Source: Bifiguratus adelaidae
Lineage: Eukaryota > Mucoromycota > Endogonomycetes > Endogonales
Direction: 5' to 3'
Assembly: GCA_002261195.1 (NCBI GenBank)
Contig: MVBO01000121.1
Span: forward strand, 1 to 45,439
DNA: 45,439 nucleotides
In this document: positions 34,252 through 44,235 of the stretch, one piece after another
Layout: every line of letters begins with the position of its first letter
How positions within the stretch are numbered: position 1 is the first letter of the stretch
The notes under the pieces: model-generated
Database searches by the model: none
Told to the model about the DNA's origin: nothing
The model's input: only the letters and a program-made list of their open reading frames with translations
Made by a program: the position numbers and the translations under genes

Positions 34252-35262
34252 ATGTCGGAATCAGCGACGGGGAGGGGCTCAGGTAGCCTTGTCTCCGACG
34301 CTTCGACAAACGATCTTGTTGCAGAGCTCAGCAAATTTCAAGCGCCTGAAATGCGACGTGCTCGTTCGTCGCATTCCAACTCTAGTGGAATGAAACAAAG
34401 TCCAGCAGGAAGTCCGGCACTTTCACGCCGCAGTTCGGACTCCATCACGCGCTCTAGACATGGCTCAGAGGTGCTCTTCCAACCCCTACCTTTCACAGAA
34501 TCTTGGCAAGATACGACTCAAACCCAGGAAGACTTAATGCTGAACTTTCGCCGTGAGGTAGAGAGCATCCGTGATCACGTATTGACGGAAGACGGTGTCA
34601 TAGAGGAGGATGCAAATGAAAGCGGAGAGTCAGAGGAGGCCAAGAGAGACTATAACATCGCTCCGAAGAAGCGAGAATTTCTTATCACCAAAGAAGATCC
34701 CCCAACCCCACGGCATACATCATCTAAACGAGATATGAATCGCCTTTCATCACGGTCCTCCAAAGAGTCACGAAAGTCACCCAGCAGTCAGGTATGTCTC
34801 GCAGCATGGTTTGGTGACAATTTGCTCATTTCTCAATTTCAAAACAGTCTGCACGCTTTTTTCTATACGATCCGGGTGAGTGAGAGGACTAGGCTTCATA
34901 GGACTTGCGAGAAAGCTTACCTCAATCCTTTAGGTCGACAAGTCAAGATACGAGACTTCGCTTACCATCCTACATCACCTTTACATTACGGACTTCCTCC
35001 GTCACCTTCAACGCCTTCAATCTCTCAACGCTCATCAAGAGCCCTTTCTGATGTATCAAATTCGTCAGATTTTGTCGGAAGGCATGCGCGTGCATTGTAT
35101 GATTTCGATGCAGAGAATCCAAGCGAGGTCAGCTTCAAGGAAAACGACATTCTTTGGGTTCAATATCGGGAATGTCCAGGATGGTTGGTCGCGGATGTTG
35201 GTGATGAAACTGGCCTTATCCCAGAAAATTACATCGAATGGGTGGATACACTGCCGGAATAA
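34252..35262 (+). CDS. NBP2: SH3-domain adaptor of the Nbp2/Skb5 type
   Basis: The C-terminal SH3 domain reads ARALYDFDAENPSEVSFKEN, GDI-like DILWVQYRECPGWLVAD, and GLIPENYIEWV, all key residues (ALYDF, W, P, Y) present. It is preceded by VKIRDFAYHPTSPLHYGLPP, the conserved segment that comes before the SH3 in Nbp2 (Skb5 in fission yeast), an adaptor that brings phosphatases and PAK kinases to MAPK pathways. Introns start GTATGTCTCG near 34792 and GTGAGTGAG near 34875. The N-terminal half is Ser-rich. I chose ATG 34252 (MSESATGRGSG); an in-frame ATG at 34105 would add 49 residues that look non-coding and end in an acceptor-like TTTTCCCAG, so an upstream exon is possible. Confidence 0.78.
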   Translation: MSESATGRGSGSLVSDASTNDLVAELSKFQAPEMRRARSSHSNSSGMKQSPAGSPALSRRSSDSITRSRHGSEVLFQPLPFTESWQDTTQTQEDLMLNFRREVESIRDHVLTEDGVIEEDANESGESEEAKRDYNIAPKKREFLITKEDPPTPRHTSSKRDMNRLSSRSSKESRKSPSSQVCLAAWFGDNLLISQFQNSLHAFFYTIRVSERTRLHRTCEKAYLNPLGRQVKIRDFAYHPTSPLHYGLPPSPSTPSISQRSSRALSDVSNSSDFVGRHARALYDFDAENPSEVSFKENDILWVQYRECPGWLVADVGDETGLIPENYIEWVDTLPE

Positions 35263-35441
35263 TTCATGTACCATAGTATCGCCTAGTCTTAATCCATAAT
35301 GGCTTCTATTCATTACGTGCTTTTAATGCCTTTTTGGCTGTTCCCGGTACCTTTGGATTGGGTAGCTCGAAAATTGCAAGTCACGGGGTGACCAGTAAAG
35401 GCGAAAGTGAGCAAGCAGAGTTGCCTTTGTAAACTGCAAGC

Positions 35442-36464
35442 ATGGATCTCAAAGAAGCAGCCAAGCAGCAACAAAAAGCAAGTTCTAATCCAAACACACC
35501 GGGAGAGGAGAAAGGCATGGAGATTCCTGGTATCGATCCCGATGTCACACCAAACGCTATCCACCACAACTCTTCACAAGAGAGCGAAGGCGAGGACGAC
35601 GACATAGAGCCAGAGGATGATCCAAAGTTGATTGAAATCACGGAAAGGAATAGACATATCGCAGACGAGTTCATACCGCAAAAAGGCACCCAGAAAAGCG
35701 CACCGAGCACCTATGAAGATCCTACTTTTGGTGAACCTCACTGGGATCATTCAGATCCTAGTCACGTTGTCGTTTCCTTCACATATGGGCTCACCAAGGA
35801 TTCTACAACGACATTCCATGAAACTCTTGCACCAGCTCAAGCAGACTCGCAAACGTCTTTGTCACCTTCGTCTGCTCCGTCCTCACCAACTCGTGAAGAG
35901 GCAGAATACTTTCCACCATCTCGCTCCTATCTCATCGCCACTGATTTGACCCCAGGGTCTGTGTATGCAGTGCAATGGGCATGCGGTACACTTCTACGGA
36001 ACGGTGACACCGTGCATATCGTACAAGTCCTCAGCAATGATGATGACGTGGAGAAGATCCGCCACGACACCGCGACAAAGCAGCTTATTCGTACTACTGC
36101 GGAGGCACTCGTCGTAAACGCACGACACATTCTGGGAGATATGCTGCTGTACGACATTACGTGTGTCGTTCATGCCATTGCTGGCCGTGTCAAGGATTCT
36201 TTGACTCATCTTATTGATACGCTACCGCTTACAGTGGTCATTGTCGGTTCACGAGGCCTCAAGCCGCTCAAAACTTTCACTATGGGTTCCATCTCAACAT
36301 TCTTGGTTCACAACTCTTCTGTGCCGGTGACCGTCGTAAGATGGCACAAGCAGAAGGTCGGAACACGTCACAAGGTGTCAGAAGCACACAGTCTGAGTCA
36401 GAGCGTCAAGCAAGGAAGTCTCAAGGTGGATGAATTAAGTGGTGCTAGTCGGCAGCATGCGTAG
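35442..36464 (+). CDS. Universal stress protein (UspA) domain protein
   Basis: A single-exon gene of 340 residues from MDLKEAAKQQQKAS. Residues 1-165 are acidic and Ser/Thr/Pro-rich, probably disordered, with FGEPHWDHSDPSHVVVSFTY in the middle. The Usp domain spans about 170-305: SYLIATDLTPGSVYAVQWAC, GDTVHIVQVL, then VVIVGSRGLKPL...GSISTFLVHNSSVPVTVVR, which carries the ATP-binding G-x2-G-x9-G(S/T) pattern. Fungal Usp proteins of this layout (long N-terminal extension plus one ATP-binding-type Usp fold) are common but their roles are little known. The tail is basic and Ser-rich. No intron in a region where nearly all genes have several is notable. It follows the NBP2-like gene by 179 bp on the same strand. 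Confidence 0.88.
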   Translation: MDLKEAAKQQQKASSNPNTPGEEKGMEIPGIDPDVTPNAIHHNSSQESEGEDDDIEPEDDPKLIEITERNRHIADEFIPQKGTQKSAPSTYEDPTFGEPHWDHSDPSHVVVSFTYGLTKDSTTTFHETLAPAQADSQTSLSPSSAPSSPTREEAEYFPPSRSYLIATDLTPGSVYAVQWACGTLLRNGDTVHIVQVLSNDDDVEKIRHDTATKQLIRTTAEALVVNARHILGDMLLYDITCVVHAIAGRVKDSLTHLIDTLPLTVVIVGSRGLKPLKTFTMGSISTFLVHNSSVPVTVVRWHKQKVGTRHKVSEAHSLSQSVKQGSLKVDELSGASRQHA

Positions 36465-36956
36465 CATGGTGTTTGTTCTTGATCATGTACATTGTATGGC
36501 TCGTGTCCTCCGTTGCTAATGAAATGGCACAACGCCCAGATATGCGTGTAATGTCACAACTTGTTCTTTAAATAGATGGATACCGCGCACATCAACTGTG
36601 GGAAGAAGATGGGTCTAATGCGCAGTAGCAAGGATTAATCGGGCAACGTTTATATATGGATGTGACGGTACAAGTCGTTGAACACATTCTTGTCTTTCTG
36701 ACCTTGAGCAAACTGACATATTCGACAGCGTTGTACTGCTATAAACAATCGGACCATACAGCTACGTTGAATAGCGCATGGGAGTACATCTGCCACCAGT
36801 TTAAATTCTGGCACCATTCTATGAAGGGATGCCAATGACCGCTTCGTAAAGCGATGCGTGCATGGAGCGGCAAAGGCACTTTTGGATGCAATCGGGCTTG
36901 CGGCGATAACGAAATAATGGCATGATAGTGCAAATTATTGGGAACTGTATCCGTCT
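36465..36956. other. Intergenic, convergent 3' ends
   Basis: This 492-bp stretch lies between the converging ends of the Usp gene (plus) and the TALE homeobox gene (minus). It has short frames only, with no family match, and looks like 3' UTRs plus a terminator region. Confidence 0.5.
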
Positions 36957-38013
36957 TCAATAAGTCCCTACGGCTCGTGGTCGCTTGTACATTTGAGTGG
37001 CATATGAATAATCGAGTTGCGATGGATGCAATGGGTATCGTGACATATCTGACATATGGTGATCAGGAGAAATGGAGCGGTAATCATCTGTGCGATATGG
37101 ATATGAATAGCTTTCGGGTTCATACTCTGCTCGCCTCTTTGGCGAGTTTGGTCGACTATAAGGCGAAACAGGCATAGTATTGGAAGCTTGACGACAGTGA
37201 TATTGATATGGTGGATATTGATGAGCAGAGGAAGGATGGTAACGATCCTCAACTGTGTGCGAAGGATATGGTGCTGGAGCGATATCTATATATGATGGAC
37301 GAGATGTGCCAGCATCTGAGTGCTTGTCGGAGTCCAGCATGGGTTGTAGTATGCGTCGGCGTGCGTTGATGAACCAGTTGGATATTTGATTCATTGTGAG
37401 ATTGGTCTGCTGCGACAGCGCCAGTTTCTCCTCCTCTGAAGGATAAGGGTGTTTCTTGTGTTTTACAAGCCAGTCCTTGAGGATCATCGTCGTGTTCTTC
37501 GGTAGATTTCCTCTTCTGCGCTTGGGTGCGGGCTTTTGGGAATATTTGGAAGGCATCAACGCTTTTGCTTTCACGGCTTGCGCTATATGATCTTGAAGAA
37601 TATTCTTACGAGCGACGTCAACGCTTCCCAGGTCCGGTGGCGTCTCCACCTGCAGATGTGACGAAGAGGGTGAGATGTCCCTGTCACTCATGTCTGGACT
37701 ATGAGTCAAATGAGGCAAGGATGGACTTTGAGCTAGGGAAGGACTGAGCGAAGACTCGCTTTTCAAAAGAAGTGTGAGGTTCTGGTCAGCAGAGGCACTG
37801 ACGCCAGTCCAAAACGCGGCGTTAGAAATCAACATGCGTCTGACGCTCATCTCCTTCTCTCGTATATGCACGGGATATGAATGAGAGTCATCGTAGCTAT
37901 GTGAGAGGATAGTGACCTCTGGTTTTTCCTGGAAAGCGCATGAGTTCAATAGTGATGAATATATACACCTGCATGCTCACCATAGGCTTATTGAAGGTGG
38001 TCATTATAGTCAT
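36957..38013 (-). CDS. TALE-class homeodomain transcription factor
   Basis: Two exons, 38013-37981 and 37928-36957 (52-bp intron 37929-37980), give 334 residues. The short first exon codes [11 protein letters not shown]. The homeodomain lies around residues 145-205: [59 protein letters not shown]. The PYP three-residue loop extension and the WFINARRR recognition helix place it in the TALE class (PBX/PKNOX/TGIF/Cup9-like). The C-terminal 130 residues are rich in Tyr, Pro, Ser and His and probably disordered. No KNOX/MEIS domain is seen upstream. It is likely a nuclear DNA-binding regulator of development or metabolism; the orthologue cannot be named. The 837 bp upstream carry several forkhead-like motifs. 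Confidence 0.9.
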
Positions 38014-38850
38014 CAAAGGTAAACAAATGGCATATAGTGCATATAAAGAGCATACAGAAGGAAGGCCGATAGTTATATCATAAAAACTAACGAAAGGGAT
38101 ATGCAGAGTAATGCAAACAAACGGAGAGACGCACCCGAGGTCGCGTACGCGATGATATAGTGAAAAGGAATGAAATGAAGGTGTAAATATGCAAACAAAT
38201 ATGGTTTGCAGATGTTCGCAACCAAAGATGAGAGAAGAAGATCAACGAGTGTGTGCGTTTATGTTTAGTCCGGACCAATGTTGTGCCTGATTTACTCGCC
38301 CAATGTCGCACAGATGCCGCTGTGCTGCCTTGTCATCTGTGCCACCTGTCAGAACACGTCAGTCACAGGTTGGGACCCAGCAATTCGTCTTTATATAAGT
38401 TGCGGTCGCATTTCGTTTCCCGCTCGAAAATCAGGAGATTATTTGACAGCCCGCTATTTCGGGAAAGGGCTATACCCTGTACATATCATGTGGATGTAAG
38501 GTTTTGGGCGTTTGTGTACTACGGCGCAGTCATCGCCAGCTACACCTAACCGGTTTGGTGCATCGTGTTACGTTGAGGTACATTTCTGCGGAGAATGCAG
38601 GCACTTCTCCGTGTATAGGGTGCCGCTACAATAATGTCGCGTCATTGAAGCTCTTACAGCAATGTCCCTGTCCTGCCTTCCGCCCCCCTAGGCACACACA
38701 CTGCCAGGCGTATGTTCGACGTCTCTTGACTCGGAGAGAGATTTTGTGTGACGGGTAGATTTGATGACGTCGACAATCTGCGAAGTCGGCTCCCCCCCTT
38801 TTAGCAGTGACGTGTTGCGGATTGCTTGGCTGGGCGATCGTTCTGTAGAC
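38014..38850. other. Intergenic, divergent region between homeobox and GLO3 genes
   Basis: This 837-bp gap separates the divergent starts of the homeobox gene (minus) and GLO3 (plus). Frames here are short and do not resemble proteins. It contains three AAACAAA motifs (listed separately) near the homeobox side; the GLO3 side is richer in C and G with no motif I recognise. Confidence 0.5.
38019..38199 (+). promoter_or_regulatory. Three same-strand forkhead-like AAACAAA motifs upstream of the homeobox gene
   Basis: GTAAACAAA at 38019-38027 matches the forkhead core (RYAAACA) and two GCAAACAAA copies follow at 38113-38121 and 38191-38199, all on the plus strand. They lie 6, 100 and 178 bp upstream of the homeobox ATG. 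AT-rich DNA produces such motifs by chance, so function is uncertain. Confidence 0.3.
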
Positions 38851-40683
38851 ATGCCAGAGCCAACAAAAGAACAGATACAGGCGCTGTTTAGGCAACTAAA
38901 GCAGCAGAGACAGAACAAGGTAAATCCAAAGCACAATGGACAAGCTCAAGCGATTACCTTTCGAGCACGAGCTCATCATGTTACCACTATGGATGTATAG
39001 GCTTGCTTTGATTGCCACGCAAAGAATCCGACTTGGGCATCCGTGACATATGGTGTATATCTATGCACTGACTGCTCGTCTATTCATCGAAACCTAGGCG
39101 TGCATATCTCCTTCGTGAGGTGAGGGCCGCACGCCATGGCATCAGTCGTGTTCCTGGCCAATACTCACGTACAGTACAATTTGTCGCAGATCGACGCTGC
39201 TGGATACATGGACTTGGGATCAACTACGCGTCATGAAAGTTGGAGGAAATCAAGCCGCCTCCGAATATTTCTCCAAACACGGCAGTCAAACCGTACTAAA
39301 TGCAAAAGATGCAACTGTTAAATACACAAGCAAGACTGCGCAAAACTACAAGGACATGTTGACCAAAAAGGCAAAGGAGGATGCGGAAGCGTGAGTTATA
39401 CATTCATTTACAATGCGCAGTTATTGAATCGAAACCAGAAATCCCGAGCTCGTGGTCGCAGACATGGAAGAAAATAATACTCCCGTCCTATCCGTAGACA
39501 GCTCACCAACAGGGTCACCTGCTGCCGTCAAAGATTCTAGGGACGACTTCTTTGGAGGCGGATGGGACAAAAAGAGTCCCTCAGCGTCTCCTGCACGTAC
39601 ACCTACCACGCCTTCCACTCCTTCATCCCGCACACCCAACTCTCAACCCAGCAACCGTACAACCAGCGCATCATTAAGGGCAAAGACGACAATTGGAGCG
39701 CGTACAAACAAGCCGGTGAAGGGTGGTATTCGGAAAGGCGCCGCGATCAACTTTGCCGAAGCCGAAGCCCGGGCGAAAGAAGAAGCAGAGCGTGCAGAGC
39801 GGTTAGGGTACAATGCGGCTGAGGAGGAAGATATGAAAGACTCCCCCTTTTCACAGGAGCCTACAAAGAAGGAATCTCAATTTTCGTCCAAGCCCGTCCA
39901 CTACGAACCTAGCGCCGCTCAAACTCAAAATGAAGCAGCCGGTCGCGAAAGTATGGAAAGATTAGGCATTGGTATGTCCCGTCTGGGATTTGGTGCCACG
40001 GGATCAGGAGCCACGCAGCCAACAAAAAGCAAGTCTCCAGTTAGCATGTATGTATCTATCATGGCCTCAAACGACTGTGTTAACAAATTCTGAACGTAGG
40101 ATGGGCGGGTTTGGCTCAACATCTGCCAATACCGATTCAGGTCAGTTGGATTGGCTAAGGTGGATAATCAGAGATCTAAAGATGCTGTTGCACTTCTCAG
40201 AGAGCGAATCCAGCTATGCACGCGAAAAGTTCAGCCACGCAAAATCTATATCGTCAGATCAATACTTTGGTCGCAATCAATATGATGCAGCTGCCCAGGC
40301 GGAAGCAACCGCTCGCTTAAGTCAATTTTCGGGCGCCACGTCCATCTCGTCTTCGCAATACTTTGGTCGCGATGACGAAGAAGATATGCAAAGGCGCAGT
40401 AGCGATGTTGATTGGAGCGATCTACAAGGATCAGCAGGCGAATTTGCTCGCAAGTTTGTTGGACAAGCTGCTGCTGATTTAGACTCTTTGAAGCAAGTTG
40501 TACAGACCGGTTCCTCAAAGGTAGGTACTCTAGGCAAATGTTGTGCTTTCTGATTTGCTGATGTGGTTTAATGCGTATAGCTACAAGATATGCTACAAGA
40601 TATCCAGGTAAGCTTTAACTGATTGACAGTCTCTGAGACGCCGTCGGTTGACTCACTTTCGGCAGCATCGGTACAATTACTAG
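38851..40683 (+). CDS. GLO3: ArfGAP of the GLO3/ARFGAP2/3 type
   Basis: Glo3 is the GTPase-activating protein for Arf1 that regulates COPI vesicle formation at the Golgi. The ATG at 38851 gives [19 protein letters not shown]. The ArfGAP zinc finger follows after an 81-bp intron (38920-39000): [33 protein letters not shown] with the C-x2-C-x16-C-x2-C ligands and catalytic Arg. [18 protein letters not shown] completes the domain. The middle is Ser/Thr/Pro-rich, then [20 protein letters not shown]. The GLO3 motif repeats ISSDQYFGR and ISSSQYFGR are near 40250-40370. The end reads [14 protein letters not shown] if the last short exon (40666-40683) is used; without that splice the protein would end VSFN. 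The class (GLO3 rather than GCS1/AGE2) is clear from the ISS motif. Confidence 0.93.
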
Positions 40684-40797
40684 GCAATCTCTTCATCATC
40701 ACAGTCATAATTCAAATAACACTGACACTTTATTTACAGTCCAGTTGTTCTCACAGTGGTCGGTTGTGTATGCAGAGAATAAAATGAGAACATGGGC

Positions 40798-41711
40798 CTA
40801 CAGCTCTCCTTGTTTTATAAGTGCCAGCAGTTCGTTATAGAACCGGCATGTGGGGAACCCAACCTGGGAAATGTCATGAATCTGTTATCCAGCGCGCAAT
40901 CCTTCCCACATACCACATTCCAATAGTCTCCATTGATGCTCGTTATAAAGAAGGACGCCAAGCCTTGATATCCGTAACCTCCGGCCTTGTCGAGAGGTTC
41001 GCCAGTTGCAATATCTGCGTATCAGGGAAATATAAGCTGAGATTAGCGACGGCAATGGGTCTACGTACAAGCATCCAGATCAGCGTCGCTTATGGCATTG
41101 AAGTTCACGATAGTCTCTTCAACAACTTCATGGGATCTCGTGACTCCATCCTGTCGTTTGCAAAGGAATGATAGGGCAGTAAAAACCTGATGTGAGCGAC
41201 CGGAAAGGTCGGACAACATCGTCTTGGCTACTTTTGCCGTGTGAGGCTTCTCGAGAATGGTACCGTCAAGGACGACAATAGTGTCTGCGCCTATGACAAG
41301 GTCAGGTGCGACTGCTCTGCTTTTCTGAAGAAGTGGTGCGTGAGCAACGATTTTGGAGGTTGACCGTTATCTTCGCCTCACTTTTATTGTGTCATAAACA
41401 TCTTGTGCTTTTGCTTTTGCAGTCGCAGCAACATATTCTTGTGGCGTTGCAAAGGCATCTTTGGAGAGATTTTCAGCAAATCTGCTGGGTTGTATCGATA
41501 TTTGCAGGCCCTATGAGCGAGCTCCGTCGTAACTTTCCACCTTGTGCTCATTTTCCTCACGTTCAACTTTTCAACCTACCAGAGACTCTATTATATTTTT
41601 CCGCCTCGGAGAACCAGATGCAAGAATGATATGCTTCGTCTTGAGCCGCTCAAGGAATGGCAGGTGAATGACAGGCAAGGGCAAGAGCGTGGGCCGGGGT
41701 TGAGACGACAT
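40798..41711 (-). CDS. Maf/HAM1-like nucleotide pyrophosphatase (Maf family)
   Basis: Maf proteins (ASMTL N-domain in animals) are dTTP/UTP or modified-nucleotide pyrophosphatases that remove non-canonical nucleotides. From the ATG at 41711 exon 1 (41711-41580, 44 codons) gives [18 protein letters not shown], with the substrate-binding SPRR. Further exons give [44 protein letters not shown] (active-site GADT), [38 protein letters not shown] (GGYG) and [18 protein letters not shown], ending QGEL. Splicing between GADT and the first third is inferred from motif order. All key Maf motifs are present. The start codon lies in a CATG shared with a possible plus-strand gene. Confidence 0.9.
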
Positions 41712-41723
41712 GAGTGATCAACC
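41698..41723. repeat. 26-bp imperfect palindrome centred on the Maf start codon
   Basis: GGTTGA at 41698-41703 and TCAACC at 41718-41723 are inverted arms, with a second short match in the central CATG (41709-41712) that contains an ATG on each strand. The six intervening base pairs on each side are mostly unpaired. It may be chance. Confidence 0.35.
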
Positions 41724-42354
41724 TATGACTTTGGAAGAGGTATTTCCTCTTTTGGAGATATCCCTATATACGTTGCTGTAGGTGATCGACAGTGCTGCGA
41801 AACTGCGAAACGCGCACTTGCCATCGCTTTGACCTCATTTGTCTCCTTGACGTGACTACATTTCTGTTAGATCCGAACTGCAACACTTGCATGATGCCGC
41901 TTTACTATACGCAACGGTTCGATATGTTCCCCATCTCCTATGAGCCAAAGGGCTGTGCAGTCACATAAGATTAGAAACACGCAGACGGATCCGCAGTCCG
42001 CTAGATCCGCAAGACTGGCTACAGCGCAACTGTCGCAATTAGTCCTTCGTAATAGTTTCCATCTCCGACTGCACAAGCAATCCCAATAGCGGGACCAGGA
42101 AAGTGCTACGAGCTGAAAGCTTCTCAGACTCTGGAACTTTTCAACAACTAGAAATGGGAATGCCTCATTTGTCTCTGTACAACAGGGCACTGCATAAGGG
42201 TTACGCCGATAGGGCGGAGTCTGTCGACGGACGTTTGGCCAATCCGAAACCAACGAACGAAGCGAAAATGAACTATCGTCATGCTCCCTCTTTCAAACTC
42301 AGATCCATGTTACACAGGAGTGACAGCGTGGGCAATCACTCGCACATCATTTAA
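41710..42354 (+). CDS. Possible small split gene, unresolved
   Basis: The plus-strand ATG at 41710 opens [10 protein letters not shown], with a GTATTT...TGTAG intron possible at 41740-41782, then VIDSAAKLRNAHLPSL. Further pieces in the region look protein-like: SELQHLHDAALLYAT near 41871-41915, SARSARLATAQLSQLVLRNS near 41990-42060, and at 42103-42354 KVLRAESFSDSGTFQQLE to NHSHII. I could not join these with good splice sites, and no family is recognised. The pieces may belong to one gene, to two, or be chance. Confidence 0.25.
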
Positions 42355-43130
42355 AGGGTGTGTTACACGCGCTGCAACTCATCGCTTCTTTGCCTCCGTA
42401 TAGAAGAGCCCAGTTGCTATATATATCTGAAAAGAGGGATATGTGTAGGACTAAGTCGTTCAAAAGTAGGATAATCGGGCTAATGAGTGATCGCATGCAG
42501 CAGATACAGCGATAAGGAGAAACAAGGAAGTCCATAAGCCGCACCTTTGACGCAGAAGCATGATCAGGTGTTTTGGCTGAATGACTTTAATCATGAGAAT
42601 CAGAAACATGACCCAAGGTCCAGGTTGGTGGAATTAGTGCAATGACACATGCGATAAAGTCAACTCACTGATGCCGCGATAGAAAACTGTGGGTCGTTCA
42701 TTTGGGGCAAGGAAATTTTCGGGGCGTCTAATCAGGGTGAAGATGAGCAAGTTAGCGGCCAGCACAGAAAAGGCGTGACGAGAACATGTTGGATTGCCAA
42801 GAATAGGAATTCACTAAGTCCTAAACTTGCTGAATATGGTCGTTGACGTTTTATGCAAAAACATTTTAGGGAGGTAGAGGCGCCATTGCTATCTACCTAC
42901 TCCAACCAAATGATGGGTGTGCATAGACCGCATCCTTAATTTAGTATCAGTCATATGGGATGGTGACATTAGCTAGGAGACAAGGGATTCTACATTTTTT
43001 TTTTTTGTATTTTCTTCAAATAAAGGTTCTATGCCTCCTATATAAACGATAACAGGTTGCGATCTATCTTCTTGCTTTTTCATTGTATCCTTGTTAGTCC
43101 TTCAGAGATCCATTTCCAATCGTATTTATA
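42355..43130. other. Intergenic with promoter of the small Ala/Thr/Pro-rich protein gene
   Basis: This roughly 780-bp stretch has no coding frame worth noting. Its last 150 bp contain a 12-base T run (42995-43006) and a TATA box, listed separately, then a pyrimidine-rich stretch before the ATG at 43131. Confidence 0.55.
42995..43046 (+). promoter_or_regulatory. Poly-T tract and TATA box before the 43131 gene
   Basis: A run of 12 T (42995-43006) is followed by TATATAAA at 43039-43046, about 85 bp upstream of the ATG at 43131. Poly(dT) plus TATA is a common arrangement in strongly expressed fungal genes. Confidence 0.6.
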
Positions 43131-43622
43131 ATGTCTGAAACCACCGCCACCGGTACGTAGATGTTGCAAACACGTCATTGTGTCTTCGTCCATTGTTTAC
43201 AGTTCAAGTTGACGCGTTTCTTGTCGAGACCTGTTTGATTGTTTGACTCACAAAGAAGGTTGTTTTCTTTCATGCCTATAGCACCTACCACCGAGCCCGT
43301 CACTGTTGCGGAGACCGCTCCCGAGACCACTGAGCCCACCACCACAACTACTGCCGAAGCTCCTGCCACCACCGAGCCCGCTGAGCCTGCCGCTGCTGAG
43401 CCTGCCAAACCCACCGTCACTCCCACCCCCAAGGCCAAGCGTCAATCGCACATTTTCGAAGGTTTGAAGAACAGCATTGCTGAGCTAAAGAAGAAGTTCG
43501 CCAAGAAGACTGCCCCCGCCACCCCATCGAAAGATGCCTCAGCCACCAAGGAAGCTGCTGCTCCCGCCGAGTCTGTGGCCCCTGTGGCCGCTGCCAACCC
43601 TGCTGAAACTGCCGTCGCTTAA
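43131..43622 (+). CDS. Small Ala/Thr/Pro/Lys-rich protein, probably highly expressed
   Basis: Two exons, 43131-43152 and 43282-43622 (intron 43153-43281, 129 bp, the longest resolved here), sum to 363 nt and 120 residues starting MSETTATAPTTEP. The N-terminal half is Thr, Glu, Pro and Ala repeats (TTEPTTTTTAEAPATTEPAE), then a basic helix KAKRQSHIFEGLKNSIAELK followed by KKKFAKKTAPATP and an Ala-rich tail. Codon choice is strongly biased to C-ending codons (GCC, ACC, CCC, AAG), unlike its neighbours. I recognise no domain. An abundant cytosolic or cell-surface-associated protein is suggested only by the bias and the promoter; no signal peptide or TM segment is seen. Strongly supported as a gene, unknown in function. 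Confidence 0.75.
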
Positions 43623-43715
43623 GCAAATCGTATCTTGCATACTCGCCTCCTTCCCCTAATTGCTTCGTATTGTTATGCTTAATCGGTTGCATACCTCTGT
43701 TTCTAAAATCTATCC

Positions 43716-43940
43716 TCACTCATCATGTCTAATAACGTTGCACTGGAAACATCTTTGTCTCGATTTATCTTTTGTCTTTTCTCGTGCCTGAGCCCGATTT
43801 CCACTGGGTTGCGATGTGACAAGTCCCTTTTTGCGTCGTCCAAGTAAGGCTCCCTTGGTGACAATAGGCACGTAATGCCATAGATAATGCTTCGATAGGG
43901 TCTTACCCTTGACCGGATCACGTTTCCTTTTGAACGACAT
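43716..43940 (-). CDS. Possible small basic protein
   Basis: From the ATG at 43940 the frame gives 74 residues, MSFKRKRDPVKGKTLSKHYL and onward, very rich in Lys and Arg, with a possible GTAAGA...CCAAG intron inside that would shorten it. It ends in the 3' region of the plus-strand gene at 43131-43622. I do not recognise a family and it could be a chance frame. Confidence 0.2.
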   Translation of the reverse strand: MSFKRKRDPVKGKTLSKHYLWHYVPIVTKGALLGRRKKGLVTSQPSGNRAQAREKTKDKSRQRCFQCNVIRHDE

Positions 43941-44235
43941 CGCGTCGGTCTTTTCATTAAACAGATCAATGGGAGACAATTAGCGCAATCTGATTGGATA
44001 CCGATAATTGTCCTGCGGAGCACCGATCTGGGCTTTAAAACTGATTAGCGCCTTAGCTTAAAACCTTTCAACGTTTGAGTTAACGTGCTTGAAACACTTT
44101 TGACTCAAGAACCGGTCGCTCAGTCGCCCCACTTGTTCAACTCGTTAAGCCAAGTCAAAGCGAGCGATAGCTTTTGCCCCCACCGAACTCCCTCATCCCG
44201 TACTAGGCCCTATCTTCACACCACGAGCGCCAGTC

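Noticed and set aside
41867-42253. 128-residue minus-strand open frame
   Set aside because: Cys- and Arg-rich with no recognisable pattern, and it starts from a non-ATG codon; the plus-strand segments are a better, though weak, candidate.
43175-43438. Minus-strand frame coding a long Gly/Ala/Ser/Val-rich peptide
   Set aside because: It is the reverse of the Ala/Thr/Pro-rich coding exon of the plus-strand gene, whose promoter, intron and codon bias are convincing.
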